Origin: Lineus longissimus | Taxonomy: Eukaryota; Nemertea; Pilidiophora; Heteronemertea; Lineidae | NCBI RefSeq assembly: GCF_910592395.1 | Contig: NC_088313.1 | Location: 16,012,437 to 16,076,436 of the forward strand | Reading direction: 5' to 3' | Length of the DNA stretch: 64,000 bases | The notes under the pieces: generated by a model | Databases searched by the model: none | What the model was told of the DNA's origin: nothing | What the model saw: only the letters and a program-made list of their open reading frames with translations | Part shown: piece by piece, positions 34,301 through 47,120 of the stretch | Layout: every line of letters begins with the position of its first letter | Numbering within the stretch: position 1 is the first letter of the stretch | Translations under genes and position numbers: made by a program

Positions 34301-37300
34301 GCTGAGTGATCCCTCTGAATGCATTTAGAGTGTACATCTCCCTATATCTGCATGCTGTTGGTATGACACTGAGTGCTGACCATGTGGTTGCCATGGCAGC
34401 TTGTGTTTATGGTTCATAATATGGTGTGAAAAGCTACTATTTACACTTTCACGGTTTTTTGTGGGCAGGTGTGGATTTAAGGAGCCCTATTTTCTGCCGA
34501 CTTGAAAAAATATGAGGTTTTCCTAGTGAGAGAAATGCCTAAAAACGGTGCTCTGTGGTGTTTATCTTGTGCTGTGCCCTAGCTCAGCAGCCCCCCTTTC
34601 TCAGAATCCTGGATCCTCTGGTGGGTCTGAAGAGGAGATGTTGGGCGGTGTTAATCTGACTGTGAAAGTGTTATCAAGTGACAGCACTATTCCTTAACTT
34701 ACCTTGAGTTTGTGTCTTAACCTAATTTACCTGTTTCTCCGTATAAAACTTGAGATGCTTTCATTTATGTACCACTTTCACTATTTCAACATCAAGTAAA
34801 TTCTTTGTGTTTCAGGCTTTGGCTTGTTTAGTTCAGAATGCCTCTGTTCGGAGGTCGCTGTTCAGCACCGGAGAGCGTGCTCAGTTTCTCAATAATCTGG
34901 CTGCTGGTGTTAAAGGAATCCTCGACAATCCTCAGGTGAGACAACACTTTCGTGGTAAAATTATCTGCTGTGACTTAGGAAATCAGGCCCTGGTGAAATA
35001 TCAGGTAATATTAGTCAGCTAAGCCTTGGTGCAAATATGAGTCACTGAGGTATATGATATGTTATTGTTAATAAATGTCTTTCATCATCATTTTAGGCTT
35101 CTTGGCCCAGACTTGGGACTTTACCATGTTTGAACTGGACAATGTTAAAAAAAGCACTTGATTGTCATGATGTGTGTGTGTGGGGGGGGGATTGTAAACA
35201 TTATCTGAATCTCAAATGATTGAGGAGGTCTTAATTAGGAGAAGTATTTGCGGTTTCCTTTAAAGGGAAGAAAATGTGATCTGTAATAAATACTGCACTC
35301 CTGTCTTACACAGACTATGAAATAAATCTGTCGCATTCTCCTTCCAGCGTTTGTCGGATCCTAGCAATTACCACGAGTTTTGTCGCCTGCTTGCCAGACT
35401 GAAGTCCAACTACCAGCTGGGAGAGCTGGTGAAAGTGGATAACTATACACAACTGATCAAACTCATCGCAGAATTCACCGTCACAAGTTTACAGGTAAGT
35501 GAAATTTGCGAACTCCCATTTCAAGATTGCAAACCGTCTATACAGTTTAGATAACATTCACTTTATCTTTGAAATGTTTCATAATATGAATACTTGCCTT
35601 GTTACTATTCTTGCATTACCTTTGGTGAAGCAAAAATTTCTATGATGCAGTGAATCTAGTACATGTATATTAGCACTTGTTAGCCATAGAGACTTGTTGA
35701 TCGAACTCTCGGTCTGGGATGTAATTTTGAGGTGTATTTAGTTCGAGATAAATGCATTTGGTAGATGAGGACAGTGACCCTTGCCATTTCACACTTTATT
35801 CTTTACTTGTTGAAAAAAATGACAAGGCCAGTATTTTCTTTTTGCAGATGTGGCAGTTTGCTCCCAACAGTGTTCACTATCTCCTGAACTTGTGGCAGCG
35901 AATGGTTGCCTCCATGCCTTACGTGAAGACGTCACAACCTCATATGCTAGAGACATACACGCCTGAAGTGACTAAAGCATATATTACCTCTAGATTAGAA
36001 TCTGTTCATGTTGTTCTGAGGGATAGCTTGGAAGATCCTTTGGATGATCAGGGTATGGTTCAACAGCAGCTTGATCAGGTAAGGCTTTATCCTACCATTC
36101 AAGGAAGAACTTCTTTGACCTTGTAAAGAAATTGATGGCTTAAAGTTGCCTTCTCCCCCCATGCAATTATTCCTGAATATTACATATTCGTGGGCTGTGA
36201 AAATGAATATGCCACTTCCTATGCTTTCAAAACAGGCCTAGATACTCACTGTGACCGCTGGTAAGAGATAACAAGTCATCCTTATCATTGCTGTGTTGCA
36301 CGGAGAAAGATCCTTTGTGTTGGATTATGATATCGATTCATCACCTGACCCAAAACGGGCCTAGATAGGCTCACTGTGACCGCTGGTAAGAGATAACAAG
36401 TCATCCTTATCATTGCTGTGTTGCATGGAGAAAGATCCTTAGTGTTGGATTATGATATCCATTCATCACCTGACTCAATCAGAGAGACCAGTTGTTCATT
36501 TTGTTTACACTAAACACTGACAACATGACCAAGACATTGTGTATTGTGATAGCAGTGGAAATATAAATTCTATGCTGTACTATTTTAGTTATCGACAATT
36601 GGAAGATGTGAATATGAGAAAACCTGTGCATTGTTGGTCCAGCTTTTTGACGAGGCAGCGCAGCGGTATCAGGACCTCACACGTTCCGGTGGTCAGGCGA
36701 TGGAGCTCGCAGTTCAGGAGGGGAGACTCACGTGGCTGGTCTATGTCATAGGGGCTGTAATAGGTGGCAGGGTGTCGTTTGCAAGTACGGACGAACACGA
36801 CGCCATGGATGGGGAACTTGTGTGCAGGTAAGTAACTGGGCTAAAAAACAGGAGGTCATGGGTTCGACTCCCAAAGGAATTGCCGCTGTTTTGTCTTGGT
36901 GTCCTTAAGCACGACATGAATTGGTTCATCCTTGTAGCTGGTGCTTTTGCAAAAGCCTAAGACCCCAACAAATGATAAACATTAGTAGCTTGGGATGGAC
37001 TCTGCCTCTGGCCCTAGACGGAGTTGGTAATCGAGGCCTGGTTTTTTTTGCAGGGTATTACAGCTGATGAATCTGACTGACTCCCGGTTGACCCAGCGAG
37101 GTTGTGAGAAGCTAGAGTTGGCCATCCTAAGCTTCGTTGAACAGTTTAGAAAAATGTACGTTGGGGACCAGGTGCAGAAAACCTCGCGGGTAAGTCAACT
37201 TATCTGTTGATTGCACTTTACACCTATTACACTTAGTAATCTCTGAACAAGGATGCAGTAGGGCTGCATTTGAACTGTTTGTAATTTAAAGCTTTAAAAA

Positions 37301-40300
37301 CTTTGTATATGAATTGATAATATATTTTATTCTTGTTTTTTCAGGTTTATCGTCGGCTTTCAGAGGTGCTGGGCTTGAGCGACGAGCCAATGGTGCTAAG
37401 TGTGTTCATAGGAAAAATGTAAGTCTGAGAAGATCAAATTATCAAATCAATATCTGAAAAGAACAGGTATGCCATCATCACCTGATCTCTGTGATACCTC
37501 AAGATGATGGAGTTAAAGTGAATCTCTGTATTTTTCGGAATGATTAGGGCAGCTTTGAGTTCCTTGTTGTTGGAATTCGAAAATTCACTGATCTTGAGAA
37601 TTCTTCAAGGGATCTGGTTTGAGAATTTTTACCTTTCCCTTGTGTTATTTAGGTTTTTGGTTGTGTTTTGTACGAAAGGCTTTTTTCCCTTTCCAGAATC
37701 ACTAACCTGAAATATTGGGGCAACAGTGAACAAATCATTTCTAAGACCCTCCAGCTGTTGAGTGATTTGTCGGTCGGCTACAGTAGTGTCAGAAAGCTGG
37801 TCAAGTTGGAAGCTGTTCAGTTCGTGCTCAATAATCATACAGTAAGTGACCAACCTTATTCTTCTGCTCCGTCAGCTTTTGTTGTCATTCAAAGTTATTG
37901 GCCTAGTTACACCGTCTTCCACCAGAGGGGACTGGTCTTTTCAGAGAACGTTACATGCCAATAGCAAGAACTAATTGGTTGCTTTAAAGGGGAACTATAG
38001 GCAGGAGGAGAGGGGCTAATTTGGCCATCTTCAAATGACTAGTATACACTGTAAGGGTCATGTCAGGCTAATAGCAGTAAATATATCCCTCGTACAAGCG
38101 TGAATCATTTCGACCGACTGTGAGATGTGAGAGATCCCTATGGCGGCTTTGTGTAACTTTATCTTGCCTGCCTATCTGGTGCCTATATTTTCCCTTTAAG
38201 GTATTAGCCTCATGGTGCTAAGTGTACATGTCTGACTGCATGTGGTATCTTCAGCCACTTTATTAATGGGAATATCGTTTTTCAGAGTGAACACTTCCCA
38301 TTCCTTGGCATCAACAACAACACCAACCAGATGAGCGATATGAGATATCGGACGACATTCTATACTGCCCTCGGCCGGTTACTCATGGTCGACCTAGGGG
38401 AAGACGAGGAGAAATTTGAACAATTCATGCTGCCTCTTACCTGTAAGTTTAAACCCTGCACGATAACTTAGTTACTGACAAGCTTACCAAATCACTTTTG
38501 GCTCCAAACTTATCTGAAAATCAGACAAAAAATGTCGGTTGAACTGATTTGGCTGCAAATGATCTCGTCCTCTTGTTCTTAGCATTCGACGACTGCTTCA
38601 AATTTTTTGGTCCAAGGATGTCATGAATCGGGTGATGGTCCTGTAAGCGTTGATTGGGCAGATGGGTTTTAAAAATTAAAATTTCAATTTCCTCAGCCCT
38701 GTGTTCGATTTTTCCATTATCTTTGTTGTTGTTTTTTCCAGCTGCATTTGAGGCCCTTGGAAGTATGTTGGCCAGTTCAGAGTCGACCCTCTTCAGAGCT
38801 GAAGAAGCAAAGGTGGGTGCAATAACAAGATCTTTAGAATTTGACTGCTAAGTATGTTACAAAGTCAAGATGGTCATTTTGATGTGGCATTATACTTGTG
38901 GCTTTGTTTGTCATTCTTTATCGGACCCAACTAAATGATGGCAAGACTCATCTCATTTTATTGTGATTTTATTCTAGTGAATATTTTGGTTTATATGTTG
39001 TAAATACCGCAAGTTGCTAGCATTCTCCGTTACACAAATATAATCATTTTAGTGCCAGAAGATAGATTTGATCATTAACATGTTCAACCTTTACTTTGTG
39101 GTTGGCGCCAAAAACTTTCTGTATGAAATATCACGTTGATAAATGTGTCATTTTTGGTCTTTTTTTCCAGCGGTCGATGATTGGTCTTGCCCGTGATCTC
39201 AGAGGAGTTGCATTTGCCTTCAACACAAAGCCAAGCTACATGATGCTGTTTGACTGGATGTATCCTTTTTCGGCCAAAAGATAAACTAATTGGGAAGCTT
39301 TTTGATTTGGTTGCCTGAGACCATGTGAGGAGGAAAAAGTACACCAAAAGATGGTAGTTTCAGAGGTTCTGCTCTTGTACCTGTCGTGCTACTGTCCTTC
39401 TGTTGGCATCAAAAACTAAAAGATATCCGACTGAACTCCGAACAGAAACATGTGATAATAGTACACTACTATAAAAAAAACTGCTGGATATTTTCGAACA
39501 GTTTGCCAGTTAACAGTGTGTATATTCCTTGACAAGACCCCAGTTACCCATCGTACACGCCGATCCTTCTGCGTGCCGTGGAACTCTGGTGCCATGAGCC
39601 GGCCGTCACATCGCCTGTCTTAAAATTCATGGCCGAGCTTGCTCAGAATCGGTCTCAGCGGCTACAGTTTGACGTCTCCTCACCGAATGGCATTTTACTC
39701 TTTAGGGAAATCAGTAAAGTGATGTCAACTTATGGTGAGTAAATATATTGTTGATGATAATAGTAATGATATGATTTAAGGTCAGATTTCCTCAGAGGAT
39801 GATGAAGAATTTAAAACTATTGTTGTAGTACATGTATCTGACAAATATCCAAATATCCAAATAGGTTGTGCATCTTTCTGCATTTCCTTTATGAATGAAA
39901 TTTTAGAGATGGGAGGAAGTCTATACTCAACAGAATTGAACAGGCCTGCACTCATATTTCTTTTATGCCCTCGCATCTTCAGTCTACTTTTCTCTTAAGA
40001 AATATGGCTCATCACTTCAGATTGAACACTCACTGCCACTGGCTTAAACTGACCTGAATGATGAACTTGTCAAAACCTTTTGTCATCTTTTTTTAGAAAT
40101 GTACAAAACAATGCACAATTCTCTTGTCATTTTCAGGTACACGCATTCTGACCATGGGTGACATCCCAAAGGACCAAGTGTACCAGATGAAGCTGAAGGG
40201 CATCTCAATTTGTTTCTCAATGATCAAGGCAGCTCTGTGCGGGAACTATGTGAACTTTGGTGTTTTCAGACTCTATGGTGACGATGCATTGGACAATTCG

Positions 40301-42813
40301 CTACAAATGTTTGTCAAATTGTTGTTATCGATATCACAAAATGATCTGCTGGTGAGTTGAACCAATATTAATACCGTAGCTGGTGGACGCTTTCTCCCCG
40401 ACAGAAAATGGCCACTTACTCCAATCACCAATTTTCATTCTAACACTCTTTCTTTTAGGATTATCCAAAGCTGAGTCAGACGTATTACAGTCTGCTGGAC
40501 TGCCTTGCAGCTGATCACATGACGTTCATTAGTAATCTCGAGCCACAGGTCTTTCTCTATATCTTATCGACCATATCAGAGGGATTAACTGCTCTTGGTA
40601 AGATTTTTAAATCTATTTAATCAATAAAAGTATCAGAATACTACCTTCAGTAGTATTCTTACTAGGATTCTTACAGTGTATCCTAACACTTACTATTCTT
40701 TTTAAAATTCTATTGCCTTTTTTACTCCAGACACAATGGTGTGTGCGGGCTGCTGTGCAACTCTTGACAACATCATCACATATTTGTTTAAAAAGTTAAC
40801 GAAGAAACAGAAGAAACCCCATCCAAACGCCATACAAGACAGCGAAGCATTCCTACGAATTCTGGAGTTGAATCCAGAAATTCTTAGACAGGTGAGTAGA
40901 CAAGCAGGGATGTTTTGAGAAGTGGTTATTTGGACATAAGTGTATGGTTAGATTAGGGATCGTCTCCAAAGTGGCTATTTGGGAAGATCCTTAGCCTTTT
41001 CAGAGGATTATTCCTCAAAGTGCTTCAGCATCTCATGGACTCCTGTGAATGTCCCACTGAATCCTTACCTTACCTTAGGACCCTTCGTGCCCTAGGTGGC
41101 ACATGGGGCGTTCCCCAGGGTCCTCCACTCAAGTCTGTTGGCTGCTCGCTGTCTGGCTGCCTCCCACGTTAGGCCCTTCTCTTGAAGTTCCTTTGCCATG
41201 GAACGCCGCCAGGTCTCTCTTGGTCTGCCTCTATTCCGTCTGAATGGCCCACTGAATGGCCATATACAAAAAGCTATTTTTTCATTTGTTTGTATTCATG
41301 TATATAGTCAATAGCTCTGTTTTCTGTAATTTATATTCATGTATATGTATGGTCAATCAATCTACATGCATCTTTTCCAGATGCTCTCCACCGTTCTGAA
41401 TATAATCATGTTTGAAGATTGTCGAAACCAGTGGTCCATGTCTCGTCCACTTTTAGGCCTTATATTACTAAACGAAGAGGTGAGTAGAAAGTGCCCTTCA
41501 CCCATGGAGGACCTGGATAATGTTCAGAAAGTATATAATTCGAAAACTAAAATCCTTTAGGACATGAATCATTCTGTGTGGAACAGCCGAGTCAATGGGT
41601 GATATGAATAAACACTAGTAAATGCTTTTACTTCTGTTTTGTACAGAAATGCCTAGTGTAAATGTACGTGAAGTTTTAAGTAAAAGCATTTCCTAGTCTT
41701 TATTCATACCACCCATTGTCTCCCATTGATTGGCTGTCGATAGCTTTTGGGTGTTCTTTATTTCTGGGGTTGAATTCAGTGCTACGCACTTCCCAAAATG
41801 ATCTTGCCCTCGTCCTTAATGAGTACATTTTGAATGGTGCATCCTCTGTATTGCCGTTGAGTTGAATGTAGACACCTAAACGACAGATGAGATTTTAGTA
41901 ATGTGGAAGTTACTACTGAGTGACACCCTGGTAATTGAACATTACTGCAGTTTTCCTCATGGTGTGAGTCCAGGGAAATACGTAGATCTACGTGGCCCAA
42001 ATCCCCCATCTTTGAGCTGGTTATCGGAGTCTCATGGACTTCATGAAAGAACTACGCCATCGCCATCTTCAGGGCAAGGTAGGAACTGACAATACCGTGA
42101 AGATACGGTTTGGTCTTTCCAGTTCCTCCGTTGCCCTGAAGATGGCGATGGCGTAGTTCAAAACTTTGACTTCATGAAAGAACTACGCCATCGCCATCTT
42201 TAGGGCACGGGAGGAACTGAAAAGATCGTTTGGTATTTTCAGTTCCTTCCTTGCCCTGAAGATGACGATAGCGTAGTTCTTACATGAAGTCCGTGAGACT
42301 CCGACATTTTTGGCCACGTGGTTCGGCGCTGAAGGTGTTAATGTATTTCGTTTCAGTATTTTAATGAACTTAGGAAGAATATAATCAGTGGTCAGCCAGC
42401 GGACAAACAAGATGCCATGGCCCGGTGCTTTGAGAAACTTATGGATGGAATCGAGAGGTCCTTGCTGATTAAGAACAGAGATAGGTAAGAGGAAGGTCAA
42501 GATCATGATTGCAAGCTACGTTACTTACCGGAGGTTTTTTCCGTCTGCTGGTACATGTACGCTACCAGGGAACCACAACGCTCGAATGTTCGCTGTGTGT
42601 TATAAAACCACTCTGTTATGAAGTCATAGGGACTTTTTCGCATCGGTCGTATAGTTTATGTGTCATTCATTCATCTGTGAGTATTTTACAAACATGACAT
42701 GTTTTCTTTGCAGGTTTACTCAGAACTTGTCAGTATTCCGTCGCGACGTCAACGACTCTTTGAAGACGCCCGGTCCAAATAACGTTGGGGTTCAGAACGA
42801 TATGATGAGCTAG
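31325..42813 (+). CDS. XPO7: Exportin-7 (RanBP16), importin-beta family nuclear transport receptor
   Basis: It carries selected cargoes through the nuclear pore with RanGTP. Twenty-four coding exons join in phase to 1097 aa (human 1087): 31325-31339, 32172-32318, 32656-32749, 33050-33216, 33392-33469, 33655-33804, 34031-34231, 34816-34935, 35348-35494, 35848-36078, 36589-36827, 37054-37189, 37345-37418, 37697-37841, 38286-38442, 38742-38812, 39171-39259, 39544-39734, 40137-40351, 40459-40597, 40731-40891, 41381-41479, 42357-42484 and 42714-42813. The first exon encodes only MAEEQ. The N-terminal [18 protein letters not shown] is the Ran-binding region typical of XPO7/RANBP17. Conserved blocks include [16 protein letters not shown]-type, IITNLKYWG and [18 protein letters not shown]. 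The C-terminus DMMS matches vertebrate XPO7. The gene is intact. RANBP17 is the vertebrate paralogue; one invertebrate gene would represent both. Confidence 0.97.
36229..36478. repeat. 123-bp tandem duplication in XPO7 intron
   Basis: Two consecutive copies of a unit starting aaaac(a/g)ggcctagata lie at 36229 and 36352. They share tgaccgctggtaagagataa and following bases with few mismatches. The duplication is confined to the intron before the exon at 36589. Confidence 0.85.
41092..41245 (-). mobile_element. Non-LTR retrotransposon fragment (C-terminus of reverse transcriptase ORF)
   Basis: The minus strand reads [20 protein letters not shown] and continues [20 protein letters not shown] to a stop after APCAT. 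GRP.ETWRR....EL...GLTWE......R..WR is the usual C-terminal signature of LINE endonuclease/reverse transcriptase proteins. Only about 50 codons remain, so this is a 5'-truncated dead copy. It lies antisense in the XPO7 intron between exons ending 40891 and starting 41381. Confidence 0.8.
41585..41735. mobile_element. MITE-like foldback in XPO7 intron
   Basis: The left arm 41593-41631 (caatgggtgatatgaataaa onward) is the near-perfect reverse complement of 41680-41718. Similarity continues weakly outward (cagccgagt against the reverse complement of tggctg). About 48 bp separate the arms. It is non-coding, probably a small non-autonomous DNA element. Confidence 0.7.
42025..42303. mobile_element. 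Compound palindromic element in last large XPO7 intron
   Basis: The element begins cggagtctcatggacttcat and ends with its near reverse complement (ctgagactccg-type; tgagactccg at 42294-42303). Inside, the module aactacgccatcgccatctt occurs in alternating orientation four times (about 42048, 42120, 42183 and 42252), each next to a GGAACTG/CAGTTCC box. The whole 279-bp unit can fold back on itself. It resembles a duplicated MITE: one hairpin inserted into or copied next to another. It ends about 50 bp before an XPO7 exon. Confidence 0.8.
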
Positions 42814-45800
42814 CAGACCTCTGACGAGATTAAGACATCTCTCCAATTCCAGGCTGTTAGAGGTCGTCGGTATTCAGTGTGAGGACTTCAGGCCTTAGGA
42901 TGTACATTTTGGTGTTCCACGAGCTAATGTTGTCCGCGCCCTGATTACTATGTTGCTAGTTTCACAGTAGACAAGCATACAAAGCTCATTGGTAGAACCG
43001 GTCTATTTAGATTCTTTTGTTCTACAGGATGAACCAAAACAAATTGTTTTGACATGACCAATGTTGACATAGCCGCTGAAAAAATGAATTATAAGAATGA
43101 AAAAATAATCCTGTGACACCCAAAAAAGGTCCGAGAAGGGAGTGGCCCTGTTCCCTTATCGAGCTTTGTATGCTTGTCCACTATGTATTTTTCTTGGTGA
43201 TGAGTTGTTAGCAATGAACTTGTGTCTTGTAGAATGAAGCTGTCCAGTGTATCTCTATTTCACTCTTGAAACTGTGAGTCTTTACATTCATTGGTTAGTA
43301 TTTGTAGTTTGGATACTGTAAAGCCCTTTATTTTTCTGTGCCTATTATTTTGCATCCAGTCTCAAGCCATTGACATTTTGAAAGAAACCATCAAATGGTT
43401 TTCATTGGAAGAATCTATCATAGAAATTGATGTCCAGGAATAAGGGGGTTTACAGTTTTAGGGTAGTGGTTGAAAGATACCAATGGGCTGCATGTTTATA
43501 GCTAAGAAGTGAAATGTGCTATGTGATACATAATGATACTGCCATGGAACAAGACCTTTATATTGACCCTCCCAGGTCTGAGGCGATTCTTTCTGGAATA
43601 AATTTGTGAAAAATGTTATCAGTGATGCCAAATTTAGGTTGCAGTTTTCTTTCTCAAACTTTTGAGAACAGAGTCTACCTGCGGTCCTAGAAGGTGTGTT
43701 AATTGAAGGTAATGAAAATCTCTTGGCAGCTACTTAAAGAGCCCTGGTGATCAGTTTGTTTGGGTTAATTTCACCTTTGGCTGACCTTAGAAATACATTG
43801 ATTTGCTGTAACCTAATGTATTCCTGAAATGATGACCCAATTTGTTTAAGCATTTTCCTGCTTGTCTTAATTTTCACTAGAAATTATCATAATGAAAACT
43901 TATTCTGACTGTCCAACCCATTTTGAAAATGCAGGGTCATTTCAGCAAATAATCGAAGTAAGGTCAACCTTGGTGAAAAATATTATTTTGAAACCATTTG
44001 CCGTGGGCTTTTGGGAAGTGTATCCTCTGTTGACGTAACATCAGGTTTCACATGTAAATCTGTCTTTGCTAAATGGTTATTTTTCATCGTGGTTTAATTC
44101 TGGAATTTCAGGTGTTAGAATGAAATGATTCGAATATGGTCCGTATTCACTAGGAGCTGGTCTGGATATTCCCTTGGTTGATTGATTGAAAGAAGAATCT
44201 TGGTGAGATGAGAGGGTGGTGGATGGATGTTGGGGCGGGTATTATGAAGGAAAGGTTTTGGATAATCTTTTATTGGAACATTAATTCTGTACTAAACCTT
44301 GGTCTAAACTTTCTATGGTGATAATAAAAATCTTGGTTTTTTTTGTGGATGAAAATAGCCGTATTCAAGATGAAGTGGTTTTCTGTGTTAAAATTTTTTG
44401 GTGTGCAAAGAAAATTCAATCCAAATATTTTGTAGAAGGGTAAGCTTATTAGTCACGGTAAAAAACATTCTGGAAACGAATGTCAGGAATCAAGTATAAA
44501 GTTGAGTCTTTTTGCATGTGCTAGAATTCATTACATTTCTGGTGAAAACCCACCTGTTCAGACAATGTTTTGAAATACCACATTGCAGCAGTTTTTTTTG
44601 ATTTTATGGTATAAAAATGAAAATTTAATTCAATTTATGAACCTTTCTGCATGTACTGTCCTAAAAGAAAATAACACAGACCAACTACATATACAATCTT
44701 TATTTCCCCTGTACTCACTAAATTTACAGAAAGTTTGTAATGAAAATCATAGATTTTTTTACAGAACACATGTACAATGTGAAGTTGCTATTTGTAAATG
44801 TGCTATAAGGATTAATAGATTTCTCTTGCAGTTGATATTCCTGTTACCAAATACTAGGCCACAATCTTAAGAGTCGATTCCTACTTCCAATTCTAATCGA
44901 CAAGGCAGCTCACAGATGTTTAGTGTGGGCAAACAGATGTGACAAACATGTAAAAGTTCTTGTCTCGATATATTTTTGTGCTCTAGAATGCCTGTGACAC
45001 CTTGTTAGGGAAACTTAACATTTCCTTAAATTCTTGTCCCTTGCCTTACTTCTGTAGTTCTAGGATTGTATTCGTTATGTTGTATTACCTTGTACCAAGG
45101 TGGTGCGAAATTGTCCTCCGTTTGCAATGGTATTACATGTATGTTTTGGCGCTTAGGTACAAGGTTGTGCTTCATAATACTGAGAATCCGGGACATTCAG
45201 TTAATGTAGTATTGTAATTTCACAATCAGCCGATGTGTTTTACAAAGGTTGGTGTATTCTCGTTGCATTTGGTTTTCTTTGTGACACCTGGTGATTAGTG
45301 GCAATGGATGATAGTTGTGTGGGCGATGATGCTTGATATTGGTTTTAGAGCCAAGACTTGCTTGTATAAGATTCAGGGTCCTTGCGTTTTAACTGCAATG
45401 GGTATCTGAACAATTGTTTGTTTATTTTGCGATAAACTCATTTTTGAATTAGAGAAGTCTTCGCCTTATGATACTTTCCTCTGAATAGTGCATTCCAGTC
45501 AGTCTGGATTCATTCCAGACTGCAGATCCTAACATGGATGCACGCCATGAAGTTTTTCTCTGACAGCATAAGGTGATCTGATCCTCACTCCACATAAATG
45601 ATTTGCTTTCAAGACCTGCAACACCTAAATGGTTTGTGGTTGTGATGTGGTATTGTGTCGACATTGGGACTAAAAACAGATAACCTGCAGGAAGAGTCAA
45701 ATTGCCTGGCAAATGTCTTGATTTGATTTGGCTCTATCTCCGAGTCTCTGGCCCATTCCTGAAGATCAAAAGCAGATTGTTTCATCATCGATTTCATTTT

Positions 45801-46840
45801 AGGCCACACCGATATATTGCCTTGGACAGTGGAAATCTCACAAGGTAAGTATCGGACTTCACCAAAGTGATGAACTTGGGCTTGGAAACAACACCAAATC
45901 CAGACTAGGATTAGGAATAGGAAAAGACCGATGTGTGTCTTTTGGAACAGATTCCGACGTTGTACTTAACTACTGATAATGATTTTGGCTTCACAACTCA
46001 GAATGTCTGTCTTTGCCTATCCTAAAGGACAGGCGAAGACAGAGAGAGAAATACAGGGTTGTGACTTTTGGAACAGGCTGTACTTTTTAAGGACAGGACT
46101 AGGATTGGGGACAGGGAAAGCAGACTTTCAGGGTAGGGCTGTTTGGGTCAAATTTTGCACTTGACTATGGCCTGACAAGGACTGCAGACAGGCGAAGACA
46201 GACTTCACGGTTAGGACTTTGGACAGATTCGCTCCAAGGCTGAACTTGCATTACGGTTAGGACATTGGACAGATTCGCTCCAGGGCTGAACTTGCATTAC
46301 GTAGCGTCTTTAAAATGGAGTGGGACTGACAGCATCCGTTGACTGCCCTGCAGTGGATCCCATCCAATAATGGCCGAGTTGAGTGAGGCGGGCCTTACCT
46401 CGTGGCAGCAAACGGTCGTGGGATGACGTCATCATCGGGTGGGGCTAAAATGTTTAGTATCTGAGGACGCTGGTTGTAACTCTGTCCTTGACAGTCACTT
46501 GATTGCTTGTTTGTCAGTCCGACACACTGGTTTGTGTGTTGAAAGTGAGCGTCGTCGAATCGGGAATCGGACGACGACCTCACTACTCGTATTTTAACCC
46601 CCAAAGTCCAATATCCCCAATACGACTTTGACCACAGTACATATATAAACTAATAGGTGTCTCTCCGATTCGATCCAGTTTTAATACAAAGCTATCATCT
46701 TCGGCACTGTCCAAGGGCACTGTCTCGATTAGCCAACACGTTTCCATGACAACGGCAGTTCTTCTGCACTGCATAGAAAACTGGGCGTGACCATAGATAC
46801 ATGGATCTAAAATAATATGAAGTCCCTGTTGACTATAAAA
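42814..46840 (+). other. XPO7 3' UTR and following intergenic DNA
   Basis: The sequence after the XPO7 stop is AT-rich and lacks exons. AATAAA signals occur at 43597-43602 and 44323-44328; either could end the transcript, giving a 3' UTR of about 0.8 or 1.5 kb. Further right, a 46-bp direct tandem repeat lies at 46207-46298. Open frames near 45.4-45.8 kb and 46.4-46.8 kb on the minus strand have no recognised domain. Confidence 0.5.
46207..46298. repeat. 46-bp tandem duplication, 2 copies
   Basis: The unit starts acggttaggac and contains ggacagattcgctcca. The copies (46207-46252 and 46253-46298) differ at about two positions. Looser relatives with 'aggac...ggacag' phrasing precede it from about 45990, suggesting a decayed longer array. 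Confidence 0.85.
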
Positions 46841-46846
46841 CGTACA

Positions 46847-46873
46847 TTTATTCGATTATTTTTAATATTTATT
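46847..46873 (-). terminator. Probable poly(A) signals of the tetraspanin gene
   Basis: TTTATT at 46847-46852 and 46868-46873 reads AATAAA on the minus strand, about 250-270 nt past the stop codon of the TSPAN33-like gene. Confidence 0.45.
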
Positions 46874-47120
46874 TACAACAGTTGGTTACAATAAAATGCT
46901 CCCCTTGAGGGAAAACAGGTGAATTTCGATGTCTACAGTTAAAGCAATAACATGTACTCCTGCTCATTTCACTCAAACCATACTTGGTATTGTCCATAAA
47001 GGACAGGAGGAGACTTGTTCGCTTTGGGTGATGATTATCTTACAGATTGACGCAAGAGCCTAATAAGGTATAAGGCCAGTCCGTGGTGATGATTATTCTA
47101 CTGATTATAGATATTATAGA

